The position numbers and the translations under genes are program-made. From Hofstenia miamia (Eukaryota; Xenacoelomorpha; Acoela; Hofsteniidae), in contig CABFPE010000720.1 of NCBI GenBank assembly GCA_900660155.1, positions 1 to 64,000 of the forward strand: 64,000 bases of DNA. The letters are read 5' to 3'. Below, in pieces: positions 1-10,599 of the stretch (position 1 is its first letter; each line of letters begins with the position of its first letter). A model generated the notes under the pieces. That model saw nothing but the letters and a program-made list of their open reading frames with translations. It ran no database searches and had not been told where the DNA came from.

Positions 1-293
1 ATACCTTCATGCACCGTTTATATTACACAACGACCATGCTCTGTGCATATGACAACATTATTCATCTCATTTCTGCAACAGCGGCTTATAAATACAAGAC
101 TTTTGTGAATTCATTTTGTTACATTTGTTGATATTATATTCTCGAAGGCCAAACAATTATTCTGATAAATGTTAAATGTTTTTGGGTATTGGATCTTCAC
201 AACCAAGTAATATATTCCAGCTGCTATGCTATGTTAGAGTCCTGACTAGTTAAAGATCACCAATCTTTGTTATTTTCTATTCTTCATGTTTAG

Positions 294-590
294 CATGAAT
301 TGGAAACCACATTAACGACAGTTGTTTTTTGTCTTAGTAGAAGTGGTTTTCTCGTATATTATGCTATCAACTTATCTTGTGAGCCTGTAACTTACAACAG
401 GTTATATTCAATACTTAAGTGTCAGCATATTAAATCAATATTAAAGTACGCATATTTAATCTACGAAAAAATTTTCAAGGAGCAAGTGAGCCAATCTCAA
501 GATCTTTATTATCTTCTCAAAGATTTGAATTCATTAGTTGCAAGGCTAAGTCTTAGCATGAGCAAACTGGAATTTTCTTTGCTAAATTGA
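294..590 (+). CDS. Exon-like ORF, possible terminal exon of an unrecognised gene (copy 1)
   Basis: An open frame follows a strong acceptor: a T-rich tract and TTTAG end at 293, and the frame from there is open to a TGA at 588-590. It would give about 98 residues starting HELETTLTTVVF. The C-terminal half (KEQVSQSQDLYYLLKDLNSL and following) looks helical and weakly coiled-coil. I do not recognise the family and see no upstream partner exon because the window starts here. The absence of a convincing polyadenylation signal just downstream weakens the case. A chance ORF in AT-rich DNA cannot be excluded, although the composition (C, E, Q, S, L) is more protein-like than its surroundings. Confidence 0.35.
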   Translation, partial: HELETTLTTVVFCLSRSGFLVYYAINLSCEPVTYNRLYSILKCQHIKSILKYAYLIYEKIFKEQVSQSQDLYYLLKDLNSLVARLSLSMSKLEFSLLN

Positions 591-1463
591 GGAAATGAGT
601 AATTGTTAGTGAGGATGTCTACTAAACTTCATTTTCTGAAATATCTATTGAACTATTTTCGTGTAAATTTTGGTTATTTAGTGATAAAAAAGGCAAAATT
701 ACACCAACTACTCAAGAGAATTTCTTTATGAATGGTTTTATAATACATATTGAAATACATATTTATAATACATATTGAAATCTGCAGATTTGGGACTATA
801 CTTTGGCCTCATATGGCTTCAGTAAGTTTAGATCAATGAAAGCAATGTATTTATTAGTTATGTAATCATTAAAGAAATGTTTGCTGAAAACTAAGAGTCT
901 TGATAACATTTCAATTACAGCAACTAGAAAATGATTCAATTTAGACTATATTTTGGCCTCGTGGTCTTTGAATGAACAGAAGACATTAAAATCAAAATAA
1001 TTCAGACGTCCACATGCAATTTTAAAATTCATTTTTCGATTTTTGGAATCTCAATTTTAATACAATTTCCGATTTGTATATGCAATCATTTTTTTTGGCC
1101 ATAAACTTAATTTCATATTTCCTAAAGTATTGTTTTTACTGTGAAAATGACATCAAATTCGTTTTTAGCAATACCTTCATGCACCGTTTATATTACACAA
1201 CGACCATGCTCTGTGCATATGACAACATTATTCATCTCATTTCTGCAACAGCGGCTTATAAATACAAGACTTTTGTGAATTCATTTTGTTACATTTGTTG
1301 ATATTATATTCTCGAAGGCCAAACAATTATTCTGATAAATGTTAAATGTTTTTGGGTATTGGATCTTCACAACCAAGTAATATATTCCAGCTGCTATGCT
1401 ATGTTAGAGTCCTGACTAGTTAAAGATCACCAATCTTTGTTATTTTCTATTCTTCATGTTTAG

Positions 1464-1760
1464 CATGAATTGGAAACCACATTAACGACAGTTGTTTTTT
1501 GTCTTAGTAGAAGTGGTTTTCTCGTATATTATGCTATCAACTTATCTTGTGAGCCTGTAACTTACAACAGGTTATATTCAATACTTAAGTGTCAGCATAT
1601 TAAATCAATATTAAAGTACGCATATTTAATCTACGAAAAAATTTTCAAGGAGCAAGTGAGCCAATCTCAAGATCTTTATTATCTTCTCAAAGATTTGAAT
1701 TCATTAGTTGCAAGGCTAAGTCTTAGCATGAGCAAACTGGAATTTTCTTTGCTAAATTGA
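1464..1760 (+). CDS. Exon-like ORF, possible terminal exon (copy 2)
   Basis: This is the second copy of the 294-590 ORF, carried by the 1,170-bp tandem repeat, with the same acceptor-like tract and the same stop. If the duplication is real and the ORF is an exon, splicing could use either copy without changing the protein. If the duplication is an assembly error, only one exists. Function is unknown. Confidence 0.35.
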   Translation, partial: HELETTLTTVVFCLSRSGFLVYYAINLSCEPVTYNRLYSILKCQHIKSILKYAYLIYEKIFKEQVSQSQDLYYLLKDLNSLVARLSLSMSKLEFSLLN

Positions 1761-2340
1761 GGAAATGAGTAATTGTTAGTGAGGATGTCTACTAAACTTC
1801 ATTTTCTGAAATATCTATTGAACTATTTTCGTGTAAATTTTGGTTATTTAGTGATAAAAAAGGCAAAATTACACCAACTACTCAAGAGAATTTCTTTATG
1901 AATGGTTTTATAATACATATTGAAATACATATTTATAATACATATTGAAATCTGCAGATTTGGGACTATACTTTGGCCTCATATGGCTTCAGTAAGTTTA
2001 GATCAATGAAAGCAATGTATTTATTAGTTATGTAATCATTAAAGAAATGTTTGCTGAAAACTAAGAGTCTTGATAACATTTCAATTACAGCAACTAGAAA
2101 ATGATTCAATTTAGACTATATTTTGGCCTCGTGGTCTTTGAATGAACAGAAGACATTAAAATCAAAATAATTCAGACGTCCACATGCAATTTTAAAATTC
2201 ATTTTTCGATTTTTGGAATCTCAATTTTAATACAATTTCCGATTTGTATATGCAATCATTTTTTTTGGCCATAAACTTAATTTCATATTTCCTAAAGTAT
2301 TGTTTTTACTGTGAAAATGACATCAAATTCGTTTTTAGCA

Positions 2341-2821
2341 ATATCAAATTGACCAGAAACACTGAAAAAATGTACTCCACTAAGAAATTTTTTTTCACAC
2401 ATTGTAATTAAGAATTACTGCCTTCCTTCCAATTTAATCAAGTTTCCGAACTTTAAAGTCAATATCGGAAAAAGATCAAAAAATTTTCTTGCATTAAATT
2501 TCATAAAATTCTTTTAAAACATTCATTTATAAATATTGCTATCAGCAACTGGAACATCCTTCCAAAAGTATTTATAATAACAATAATTGTGAGTTTCTTA
2601 AAAAGCAGTTAAAACATTTTTAGTAAAACAAAAATATATATATCGTGAAATCTTAGCTGGAATTTAAATATTATAATAGTGATTAGAGATGAGCGAGGTA
2701 CAGGTTTTTTTAAAATTATTGCCACCGCAGAGAAAAGACTTCACCGCTAACCATCGCAATATCCATTTTTTATCGCAAACCACCGCAATAAATGAAATTT
2801 TACGGCGGTATACCGCAACAA

Positions 2822-2884
<63 letters not shown>

Positions 2885-3943
2885 GTTTATATATATATAT
2901 ATGTATAGATATAAATGCGTGGAGCAAATATTGAAGATCATGAAGCGCATACTGTTGTTCAGATTTTGAGTTGGCTTGATCGACAAAATTGCAGTTTTAT
3001 GAACACTAAGATTCATTTGCAAATTTCAGAGCAAACTGGTCTCCTGAAAAACTAAAATATCTGGAAATTATGCATTAAATATTAGTGTAACCAATAGTTG
3101 TAATCGCTCCGAGCCGGAAAAACTTCAACTCAATTTGATCGGAACCGCATTTTTGAAATTTGATTATAAAATTGTATGATCAAATTTTAGCATGCAAATA
3201 ATTCACTTGTCCTTAAAAACAATTAGAAAGGTTCGTAACAAAAGTAATAAATTTAAAGGGTTTATGTATTTCTATTTGCAAAATACTGCACTTCAATTGC
3301 TGCAAGTATTGCTGTTGAAAAACATGCTCACATGTCTTTGATAATCAGTTCTCAAGAAGATAATCATGTTCTGATTGCTCCTTGATGCTTGAGCTACAAC
3401 CTTTGATAGCAAGGAGAATCTTCGCAATAATAGCTTCAAAGAAATGTGTTCTTTTATCTAGCTGTTAATCTCTATTGAAACTTCATATATACATAATAAT
3501 CATAATAATCATGGAGTCAGCATTGAAAATGCCAATAACCAATCAAATGATAAACAACAGTTTGATTTTTAATAATAACTATATTCTAAATATCGTTTAA
3601 ATTAAAGAAACATGAATTTCACTTAAATATTAAGTACTTTTAAATATTATCGTCAACACGACTTCAACAAGAATTATATATTTCAGAACAACCCGTTTTA
3701 CAACTATGGCGTAACCTATTTTTTGTAATTGCTTGGTTAATACTAAAAATAAAACAGTTATTACGCAAGCTCAAAACGTTATTCTGAGGGCATCTTGAGA
3801 ATTGAAAATTTGAAATACGTATCCGGGTCTTGAAAAATCGCATTGTAATATTACAGATACATGTAAGCAAAACGATTATTGAGGAGCCAAAATATATGAT
3901 TCTTTTTTAAAAATTTTCTCTTCCTATCCAATTTTGAAAGAAG

Positions 3944-3944
<1 letters not shown>
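2341..3944. other. Non-coding stretch, no gene recognised
   Basis: AT-rich DNA. At 2685-2820 it holds a short CCGC-repeating segment (ACCGC/CCGCAATA words) beginning TAGAGATGAGCG. That segment resembles the end of a hAT-type element, but no partner end was found. The ORFs here are short and low in complexity. Confidence 0.5.
2826..2912. repeat. TA microsatellite
   Basis: About 50 bp of uninterrupted TA dinucleotide followed by TATG/TATA imperfect repeats. The short Tyr/Ile ORFs across it on both strands are artefacts of the repeat. Confidence 0.95.

Positions 3945-4018
<74 letters not shown>
3945..4018. repeat. TA microsatellite
   Basis: Roughly 74 bp of pure TA dinucleotide repeat in non-coding DNA. 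Confidence 0.95.
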
Positions 4019-4021
<3 letters not shown>

Positions 4022-4549
4022 CACAATTATAATTATATCATATCATATTATGGTATATTTAATTATATTATTAAAAACAATAATAATAATAGTAGTTGTA
4101 TTATTATATGCAGTGACAAGAATCAAACTTCTATTATTTCGTTAGTGATTGTAATTGGAAATATTAAAGCATAGGACGTAGTAAAATTTGACTATGAAAT
4201 GCAGACCATTTAGTGCATACATTTTCTAAAATCTCTACTTGTCTTCAAAATGCTTGTAATAAAAAATTGGAATATACACTCTTTTGAAATTACTTTTTTA
4301 ATTAAAACCCCTTATCTTAAACTTTTGGATCAATTATAAACCATTATTTGCTAGTTATAATATCGAGCAAAATGATAGATTTTTCAAAGCTATATATTTT
4401 CCCAACAAGTAAAATGCAAAATTCACATTATAATAGGGACGTCATTACTTTTTAAGTTTTCTTATAGGTCATATTTTGCCCCTCGCCTTGCGCAAACTAA
4501 GGCCGGCCCTGTGTGTAGCACCACATCTAATCCTATTATGCCTTATAAT
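4019..4549. other. Non-coding stretch, no gene recognised
   Basis: AT-rich sequence between a microsatellite and a hAT-like element. A short GC-richer word at 4490-4515 (CTAAGGCCGGCCCTG) looks like part of a dispersed repeat, but I could not delimit it. Confidence 0.5.
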
Positions 4550-5301
4550 TAGGGCAACCACAAATTAACCTATAAAATTGGAAAATTAACCTAATCTTTC
4601 CTTATGTTGACTTTTACGTTAGCTTATTAAAAAATCGAATTTTTCAACATTTTAGTGAACTTCAGAGTTGGCAAATTTGAAGTAGAATTTAAAGTATTTT
4701 TCAATATTGCCTGGTAGAAAGTTCGTTTTTCTGAAGTAACTTGTTCAGTTGCAAAAAGCTTCTTTCCACAGGGCATGAAATACATTGATAACTTTGTGGT
4801 TTGCTGTATAACGAAGGAAATATGCCCTCCTCACTCAAGTTGGAAATAATGGAAGTGTCTTTGAAGGTTAATCGCGTCCTCAGATACTCCGAAAGGCAAC
4901 AGGGTTTTTCTTAAAGGCCATCCGATACAGCTCCTCATATGCGGACTTGATGTCAAAATTTAATCCCCTACACGCTTGAGTAAACTCAATAACCCGGAAT
5001 AACATCGAGTAATTTCGGCTAATTGAGTAGGAATTTCTGCTGATTTAACGGCCTATTTTGGTTTAGAAACAATTAGCCCATCATTTTCAAAGTCATGTTT
5101 TAATTGGCCATGATTTATTCGTCAATCACATTACTTACTCAATAAAGGGCGATCTGAAATGCGATATTGTATAGATTGCTAATGATTTGGTCCAGTCCTA
5201 AACGATACTGTAACGTTTTAATCTAAGTAATTTTATTAACCTTATAACTGGAAATTAACCATATTAACCTTAGTAACCGTATTAACTTTTTGGTTACCCT
5301 A
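4550..5301. mobile_element. hAT-like DNA transposon, decayed, 752 bp
   Basis: The ends are inverted: the left begins TAGGGCAACCACAAATTAA and the right end reads, on the other strand, TAGGGTAACCAAAAAGTTAA. The flanks CTTATAAT (4542-4549) and GTTATAAT (5302-5309) match at 7 of 8 bases, as expected of an aged 8-bp hAT target duplication. The interior on the minus strand gives short protein-like stretches such as FDIKSAYEELYRMAFKKNP separated by stops, so it may be a deletion derivative of an autonomous copy. A single right end of similar sequence lies near 33762-33776. Confidence 0.6.
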
Positions 5302-6124
5302 GTTATAATTTTATAGAAACATTTTAGTAATCTAGTATAGAATTCATTTTAGAAAATAATAACCAGTTATTTGAAATATTTTAACTTCAAATTATAGCAG
5401 CTACAACTTTAGTATTAATGGCTTTCTTACTTAAAACATGTTTAAAATATAGCAAATCCACATTGTTTCTATCTTGACATCTTGATTGCCAAAGCGAAAT
5501 GGCTTCCTCTGACTTCGTTTACCATTAAACAAAAATAATTGTGACCATTTTTCTTTAAATCTTTTTCATCCAAAACAATTCTTTTTTGAATCATGTTACA
5601 TTGAATCGTTTGCAAAAACATGTTTTGTATGAGATTTCTCTATTGGTTATCAGCATGGAGATATTGTGGAATATCTATTTGTATGTTCTTCACTAAACTT
5701 CAACGTTCCCAGATGTGAAATTTTGGGGTTAAGTAGTAGTGTTTTTAATTTCCCGCTGTTATCGATATTGCCACTGGCACTAGATCATCATTTCATTTAA
5801 TCTGTAATTCATCTGAAAATGTGATTATTTACTCTATGCTCTGTAGAATAAAAAAGTTTTTTAGAAATATAGATTCTAGTTTGTAAATCATAATACAATA
5901 TTGACCTAACAAAGACATAGCCGTGCTAATTTATAAGTTTAAATTTTGGATGAATTTGTGAGCGAATCATGGATTAGTTTCTAACAGACATTTTTGTCCA
6001 TACGTCGTCATTTTTAATTTCTTAATTTTGAAGCACATTTGATTAATATTGAAATAATATCAAATTGCTTTAGTCAGTCAGTTTAAGAGATTGAGATTGA
6101 GAGAGAATTATCTGTTATCATAAG
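5302..6124. other. Upstream region of the small two-exon gene; nothing recognised
   Basis: AT-rich sequence with no recognisable element. It would hold the promoter or preceding intron of the gene starting near 6125. I see no convincing TATA or initiator and did not call a promoter. Confidence 0.4.
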
Positions 6125-6366
6125 ATGCCTTCAATTATGCCTTTTGTGGTAATTGTAAACGTTTCTAGATTTGACGTTGCTTCTGAAGCCGCGGAAAGAG
6201 TGCTAGAATTCGAGATTTTGCCACATTTTCTTACCAGCAAGCAATTCTACCGCTTTAAACGCGAGGTTGACCTTGCATTTTATGCATGTGAACGCAGTCG
6301 TGAAGGGAAACTGGAAGTCTGTGTACATACTGAAAAAACTGCCAAAAGCACCGATCCTCTTATTGA
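6125..6366 (+). CDS. Exon of unrecognised small gene (first visible exon)
   Basis: An open frame from ATG at 6125 (MPSIMPFVVIVNVSRF) runs to a good donor, GA|GTAAGT, at 6366/6367, ending in phase 2. It joins in phase to the exon at 7681. The codons are balanced and GC-richer than the flanks, with protein-like content such as LPHFLTSKQFYRFKREVDL and FYACERSREGKLEV. An alternative start is an acceptor TTTCTAG ending at 6167, in which case the true exon begins at 6168 and the first 14 residues are intronic. The helical Leu/Phe-rich middle faintly recalls RGS-type helices, but I cannot assign a family. Together with the next exon it would give a protein fragment of about 170 residues with a Pro/Ser-rich centre. 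Confidence 0.6.
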
Positions 6367-7680
6367 GTAAGTTTACAATTTATTTGTCTTTAATATAGAA
6401 ACGGAAGACTTGCTATAATTAACAAAAACTATTTAAATTTCTAGTTAAATATTTCTGTAAAAGTAATATTGAGTCATTTGTAATAAATAATGTGTTTCCC
6501 TTTTTCACTTCAAAGAAGAGTGATTGCTATAGTTGGAACTGTATTGACTGTTTGACTCAAAGAACATATGGACTTCATTGCTAACTAAGTATTTTTATAA
6601 TTTACCATCTTTTATATTGTTGTTTCATTATGAAGATTTCTTTAGGAAACATATGAAATGGGATTTTTTTGCAAAGCAATGCCAGAAACAAAATATTTTC
6701 TAAGAATTTCTTAACTCCAATTTTAATATTCACTGTCAATGTTGCCTTCATTCAGCTTGAATTCAGAATGTTATTATCTTCATTTCTGAGGTAATTAAAC
6801 AACATTTTTTACTTTTCCAATGATTTGTTAGCCTTTATAGTTCCAGCTTTCCAGCTCAGCTTCACTTGATACCTATTAAAATAGTTTTCTAGAAGCGACA
6901 TTTGTTGCCCAGAAAAAAGCTTTTATTTTTTAAAAACAAATTTCTCCAGATTCCAATATGAATGGACTGGGCATTTTTAGGCATTTTTTCGATGTTTAGA
7001 TGCAGGCGCGTACTTTTATAAGGGGGTCGGATTTTTCTGAAAAGGGCATTTCTATTCTTTTTTTAGAAAAAATGGAAAAGTTATTTTTCTAGTGATGTGT
7101 ATATTAACAATCATAATTCAGTAATGTAATACATATAATATAAAATATGAAAATTTTATAACACCACGCACGTGGAATAACAAATATGGTGTAGCTTTAA
7201 TTCCAAAAAAGGCAGGTCATCTAAAAAGGGGGTCGTTCGCATCCAACGACCCCCTCCCCTAGGTACGCGCCTGAGATGATGCATATATTCAACCAATTTC
7301 AGGTTGACCCATGACCAACAGTGGCCCAACAAATCTGGGACATATTTAATTCATTGCTAATTGGCAGTGGTGATTTATGACGAACAGTTTTTAACCTCCA
7401 TTGTTAGAATGAAGCCATTTTTTGATGTGATAAAAGTGTAATATATTGAAAAATATTACTGAAAATTAAAAAATTGCGCAAATCTGGCGCACATATATAA
7501 AATAAACTACCATTTTTAGTTTATTAACTTTGATTTTTGTTTTTAAGAGTATAGTGTACAGTGTGAGCATATTCAATGAGTACAAACTTAAGTGTGATAA
7601 TAGTTATTATCCTTGATATTACTCAAAACTGTATAAAATTTTGGTAGGTTTTAAATTCTTGCATTAATTTGATATTTTAG
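6367..7680 (+). other. Intron holding a MITE
   Basis: The intron is bounded by GTAAGT at 6367 and a TATTTTAG acceptor at 7680. Apart from the 271-bp MITE at 7003-7273, nothing is recognised in it. Confidence 0.6.
7003..7273 (+). mobile_element. MITE with CAGGCGCGTAC inverted ends and 5-bp target duplication
   Basis: The element begins CAGGCGCGTACTTTTATAAG and ends CCCCTAGGTACGCGCCTG, so the termini are inverted (CAGGCGCGTAC). Identical flanks AGATG (6998-7002 and 7274-7278) give a 5-bp target-site duplication. It has subterminal GGGGGTCG / CGACCCCC blocks and no coding capacity. A diverged relative lies in opposite orientation at 46902-47185 and also has a perfect 5-bp duplication. The right-hand half recurs at 8334-8444 through the regional duplication. 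Superfamily is uncertain; 5-bp duplications with CAG ends would fit a hAT side-branch, but that is an inference. Confidence 0.85.
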
Positions 7681-7951
7681 AAATAGCAGCCATGGCTTTT
7701 TTTACTCACCATATAAGCAAACACCGCCTGCGAGTCCCTCCCCACGAATAGGTCGCGTGAATGCTATTGGACAGTACACTTCTGTTCTTAATTCCGATGA
7801 TTGTGAAAATAGTAACAGTGGTATCATCGGCCGTCTAATGAGTGGGCGAAATGAAAGGAATCGTGCTGCACAAGAGGAAGCTTGGACTACTGCCCAGCAT
7901 ATAATCAATGATGTCACTAGACAAACATTGGATCCACCTAAGGTGACTTAA
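7681..7951 (+). CDS. Terminal exon of the unrecognised small gene (copy 1)
   Basis: The exon begins after TTTTAG at 7680 with one base that completes the split codon from 6366 (GA + A), then reads NSSHGFFYSPYKQTPPASPS to a TAA at 7949-7951. A Pro/Ser-rich segment (TPPASPSPRIGRV) is followed by an Asn/Ser/Asp patch and a helical, charged C terminus (SGRNERNRAAQEEAWTTAQ, then IINDVTRQTLDPPKVT). The phase match across the intron is the strongest evidence that this is a real gene. I do not recognise it; the Pro-rich and helical layout suggests a cytosolic or scaffold-type protein, but no catalytic motif is visible. An identical copy is at 8853-9123. Confidence 0.65.
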
Positions 7952-8852
7952 CTATGATAGAGCACATTTTTTTCTTAAAGATGCATTCTGGAAACATGAG
8001 GTGCGTCTGTAAAGCAAGAATTATGGTTCTATTTTATCGAAATGTATATGAAATTTAGGTTGAAATTGATAGAATTGTCTAACATGTCATTTAGTGTATA
8101 TAGCTACATTCTTAATGTAAATACTTCTTGTTTGATTGTTAATGTTGTATTGGACCAATTCTTGATTGAGCAATTAGTAATTGTCTAGCTTTTTCCTTTG
8201 CCACCATTAGATGGTTTGCAGTTTTTCTAACCTTATTTTTTACAGTAAAGACAGAGAATCAAATGAACTTCAAATTTAATGTTTAGAATGATACTTTGCT
8301 TGATAAAGGTGCATGTTATTTTTCTACTTGTANACCACGCACGTGGAATAACAAATATGGTGTAGCTTTAATTCCAAAAAAGGCAGGTCATCTAAAAAGG
8401 GGGTCGTTCGCATCCAACGACCCCCTCCCCTAGGTACGCGCCTGAGATGATGCATATATTCAACCAATTTCAGGTTGACCCATGACCAACAGTGGCCCAA
8501 CAAATCTGGGACATATTTAATTCATTGCTAATTGGCAGTGGTGATTTATGACGAACAGTTTTTAACCTCCATTGTTAGAATGAAGCCATTTTTTGATGTG
8601 ATAAAAGTGTAATATATTGAAAAATATTACTGAAAATTAAAAAATTGCGCAAATCTGGCGCACATATATAAAATAAACTACCATTTTTAGTTTATTAACT
8701 TTGATTTTTGTTTTTAAGAGTATAGTGTACAGTGTGAGCATATTCAATGAGTACAAACTTAAGTGTGATAATAGTTATTATCCTTGATATTACTCAAAAC
8801 TGTATAAAATTTTGGTAGGTTTTAAAATTCTTGAATTAATTTGATATTTTAG

Positions 8853-9123
8853 AAATAGCAGCCATGGCTTTTTTTACTCACCATATAAGCAAACACCGCC
8901 TGCGAGTCCCTCCCCACGAATAGGTCGCGTGAATGCTATTGGACAGTACACTTCTGTTCTTAATTCCGATGATTGTGAAAATAGTAACAGTGGTATCATC
9001 GGCCGTCTAATGAGTGGGCGAAATGAAAGGAATCGTGCTGCACAAGAGGAAGCTTGGACTACTGCCCAGCATATAATCAATGATGTCACTAGACAAACAT
9101 TGGATCCACCTAAGGTGACTTAA
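8853..9123 (+). CDS. Terminal exon of the unrecognised small gene (copy 2)
   Basis: This is the second copy of the 7681-7951 exon, with the same acceptor, reading frame and TAA stop; the coding part appears unchanged. Because copy 1 already ends in a stop, copy 2 could only be used by skipping copy 1. The single N at 8333 makes a duplicated assembly of one genomic exon the simpler explanation. Confidence 0.55.
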
Positions 9124-9611
9124 CTATGATAGAGCACATTTTTTTCTGAAAGATGCATTCTGGAAACATGAGGTGCGTCTGTAAAGCAAGAATTATGGTT
9201 CTATTTTATCGAAATGTATATGAAATTTAGGTTGAAATTGATAGAATTGTCTAACATGTCATTTAGTGTATATAGCTACATTCTTAATGTAAATACTTCT
9301 TGTTTGATTGTTAATGTTGTATTGGACCAATTCTTGATTGAGCAATTAGTAATTGTCTAGCTTTTTCCTTTGCCACCATTAGATGGTTTGCAGTTTTTCT
9401 AACCTTATTTTTTACAGTAAAGACAGAGAATCAAATGAACTTCAAATTTAATGTTTAGAATGATACTTTGCTTGATAAAGGTGCATGTTATTTTTCTACT
9501 TGTACATCCCAATTGTTTGAAAATATGTGGATATTAGTTTAAATTTGACATTTTAGTTTTTCATTTGTACTGTTTAGTAATAGTTCGCAATTTGTATTTG
9601 TTATTGCTGCT

Positions 9612-9617
9612 AATAAA
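9612..9617 (+). terminator. Candidate polyadenylation signal of the small gene
   Basis: AATAAA lies about 490 bp after the stop of exon copy 2, followed by T-rich sequence (a run of T at 9630-9637). It is a plausible 3' end for the gene, but AATAAA is frequent by chance in DNA this AT-rich. Confidence 0.35.
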
Positions 9618-10382
9618 AAAATTGAACTGTTTTTTTTTGGTAATATATATTTGGCATAGAAGAATACTAATATAGTAGATTTTGCAACCTCATAACTAAC
9701 TAAGCTCTAAATGCCTATAAAAGGCTTTAAGATTTGATTGTACGCCGCGTGTGGATAGCGAGCAATTTTAAAATAAGCACATTTAAGAGTTATCTCTTCG
9801 GCATGTTTATGCTAACCCTCTAATGATTTCATTTGCCTGTTTGGAAGACAAATTGAATAGTGCTTGAATTATTTGCCAATGGTCGATTTTATGCCAATTA
9901 ATGAATATAGTTAATTGACCGTCCACGTAATAACGCAAAAATTTTTCCGATTTTGCATTCGACCTTCTTAATTTTTTTCATGCTTTCACAAAAAAAATGC
10001 CGTGTGAAAATTCTAGGCATTTAGACTACACTTATAGATCACTCAATAATGGACATTTTCAGTACGGCAGTTTATTTTCATGTAAAAGCACTTGAATCAG
10101 AGATGGAATCTTTGTATCATTTCCTTTTTTCAATGTTCTTTATCTCTAGTTAATAAGCTCCAAGTTCTAGTAGTGGTAGTAATGCAGATGTAGTGTTTTG
10201 ACCACGAATTTTACTTATAATCCAAGTAATGAAATAGAATTGTAGAGTTCTAATTTCTTGATAAGAAAGAAGTGCTTGCTTCTGAATGAATTTTTCTTTG
10301 AAAAATTTGAGAGCCATCTATTGGATATTAAGTTTTCTATAAAAGTGATCTTGTATATCAGTGAATAATATATTTGCATAGT
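9618..10382. other. Non-coding stretch, no gene recognised
   Basis: AT-rich intergenic DNA with no recognisable ORF, RNA gene or element ends. Confidence 0.5.
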
Positions 10383-10580
10383 TTAGGTTAGTAGTCCTAT
10401 AGTGGGGCTGCAAAATACGAAATTCTGTTTTACTTTTTTTATGAGTAGCTTTTGCATGTTGAAATAGATTGACAGTTTGTAGCAATTTAGTGCTACAGAT
10501 TTATTTTCTAAATGCATCGGTTCATTATTGTTGAATATGCAGGTATCATCCGAATATTGAATTAAAATTGTGGTCGGCAA
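10383..10580 (-). pseudogene. LINE reverse transcriptase fragment (catalytic YxDD region)
   Basis: On the minus strand the frame reads ILIQYSDDTCIFNNNEP, which is reverse transcriptase motif C (Y-S-D-D in place of the usual YADD), followed by the downstream thumb-like region up to VKQNFVFCSP. The same segment in the larger LINE at 11100-12374 reads IYQYADDTCLVSTAKNA, so the two are probably related. Only about 65 codons survive, with no finger or endonuclease part adjacent. It is immediately followed on the + strand by a Penelope-like fragment. Confidence 0.65.
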
Positions 10581-10599
10581 CTAAGCAGAAGAACAAAAG

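Larger units (their letters stand above)
1..2340. repeat. Two-copy tandem repeat, 1,170-bp unit
   Basis: Positions 1-1170 recur as 1171-2340 with no difference that I could see. The interior is complex sequence, not a satellite motif, and each unit carries the same exon-like ORF. The window begins exactly at a unit boundary, so further copies may lie to the left. Either a very recent tandem duplication or an assembly artefact would look like this. Confidence 0.95.
7163..9504. repeat. Near-identical 1,170-bp direct duplication joined by one N
   Basis: 7163-8332 and 8334-9504 are the same sequence apart from a few differences: an extra A and C-to-A near 8823-8835, and TTAAAG versus TGAAAG after the stop codon. 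They are separated by a single N at 8333. The unit contains the right half of a MITE, an intron end, a terminal exon and the start of the 3' UTR. The N at the junction suggests two overlapping contig ends or haplotypes placed in tandem. Confidence 0.95.

Noticed and set aside
2664-3022. Tyr/Ile-rich ORFs over the microsatellite
   Set aside because: Pure product of TA repeat translation.
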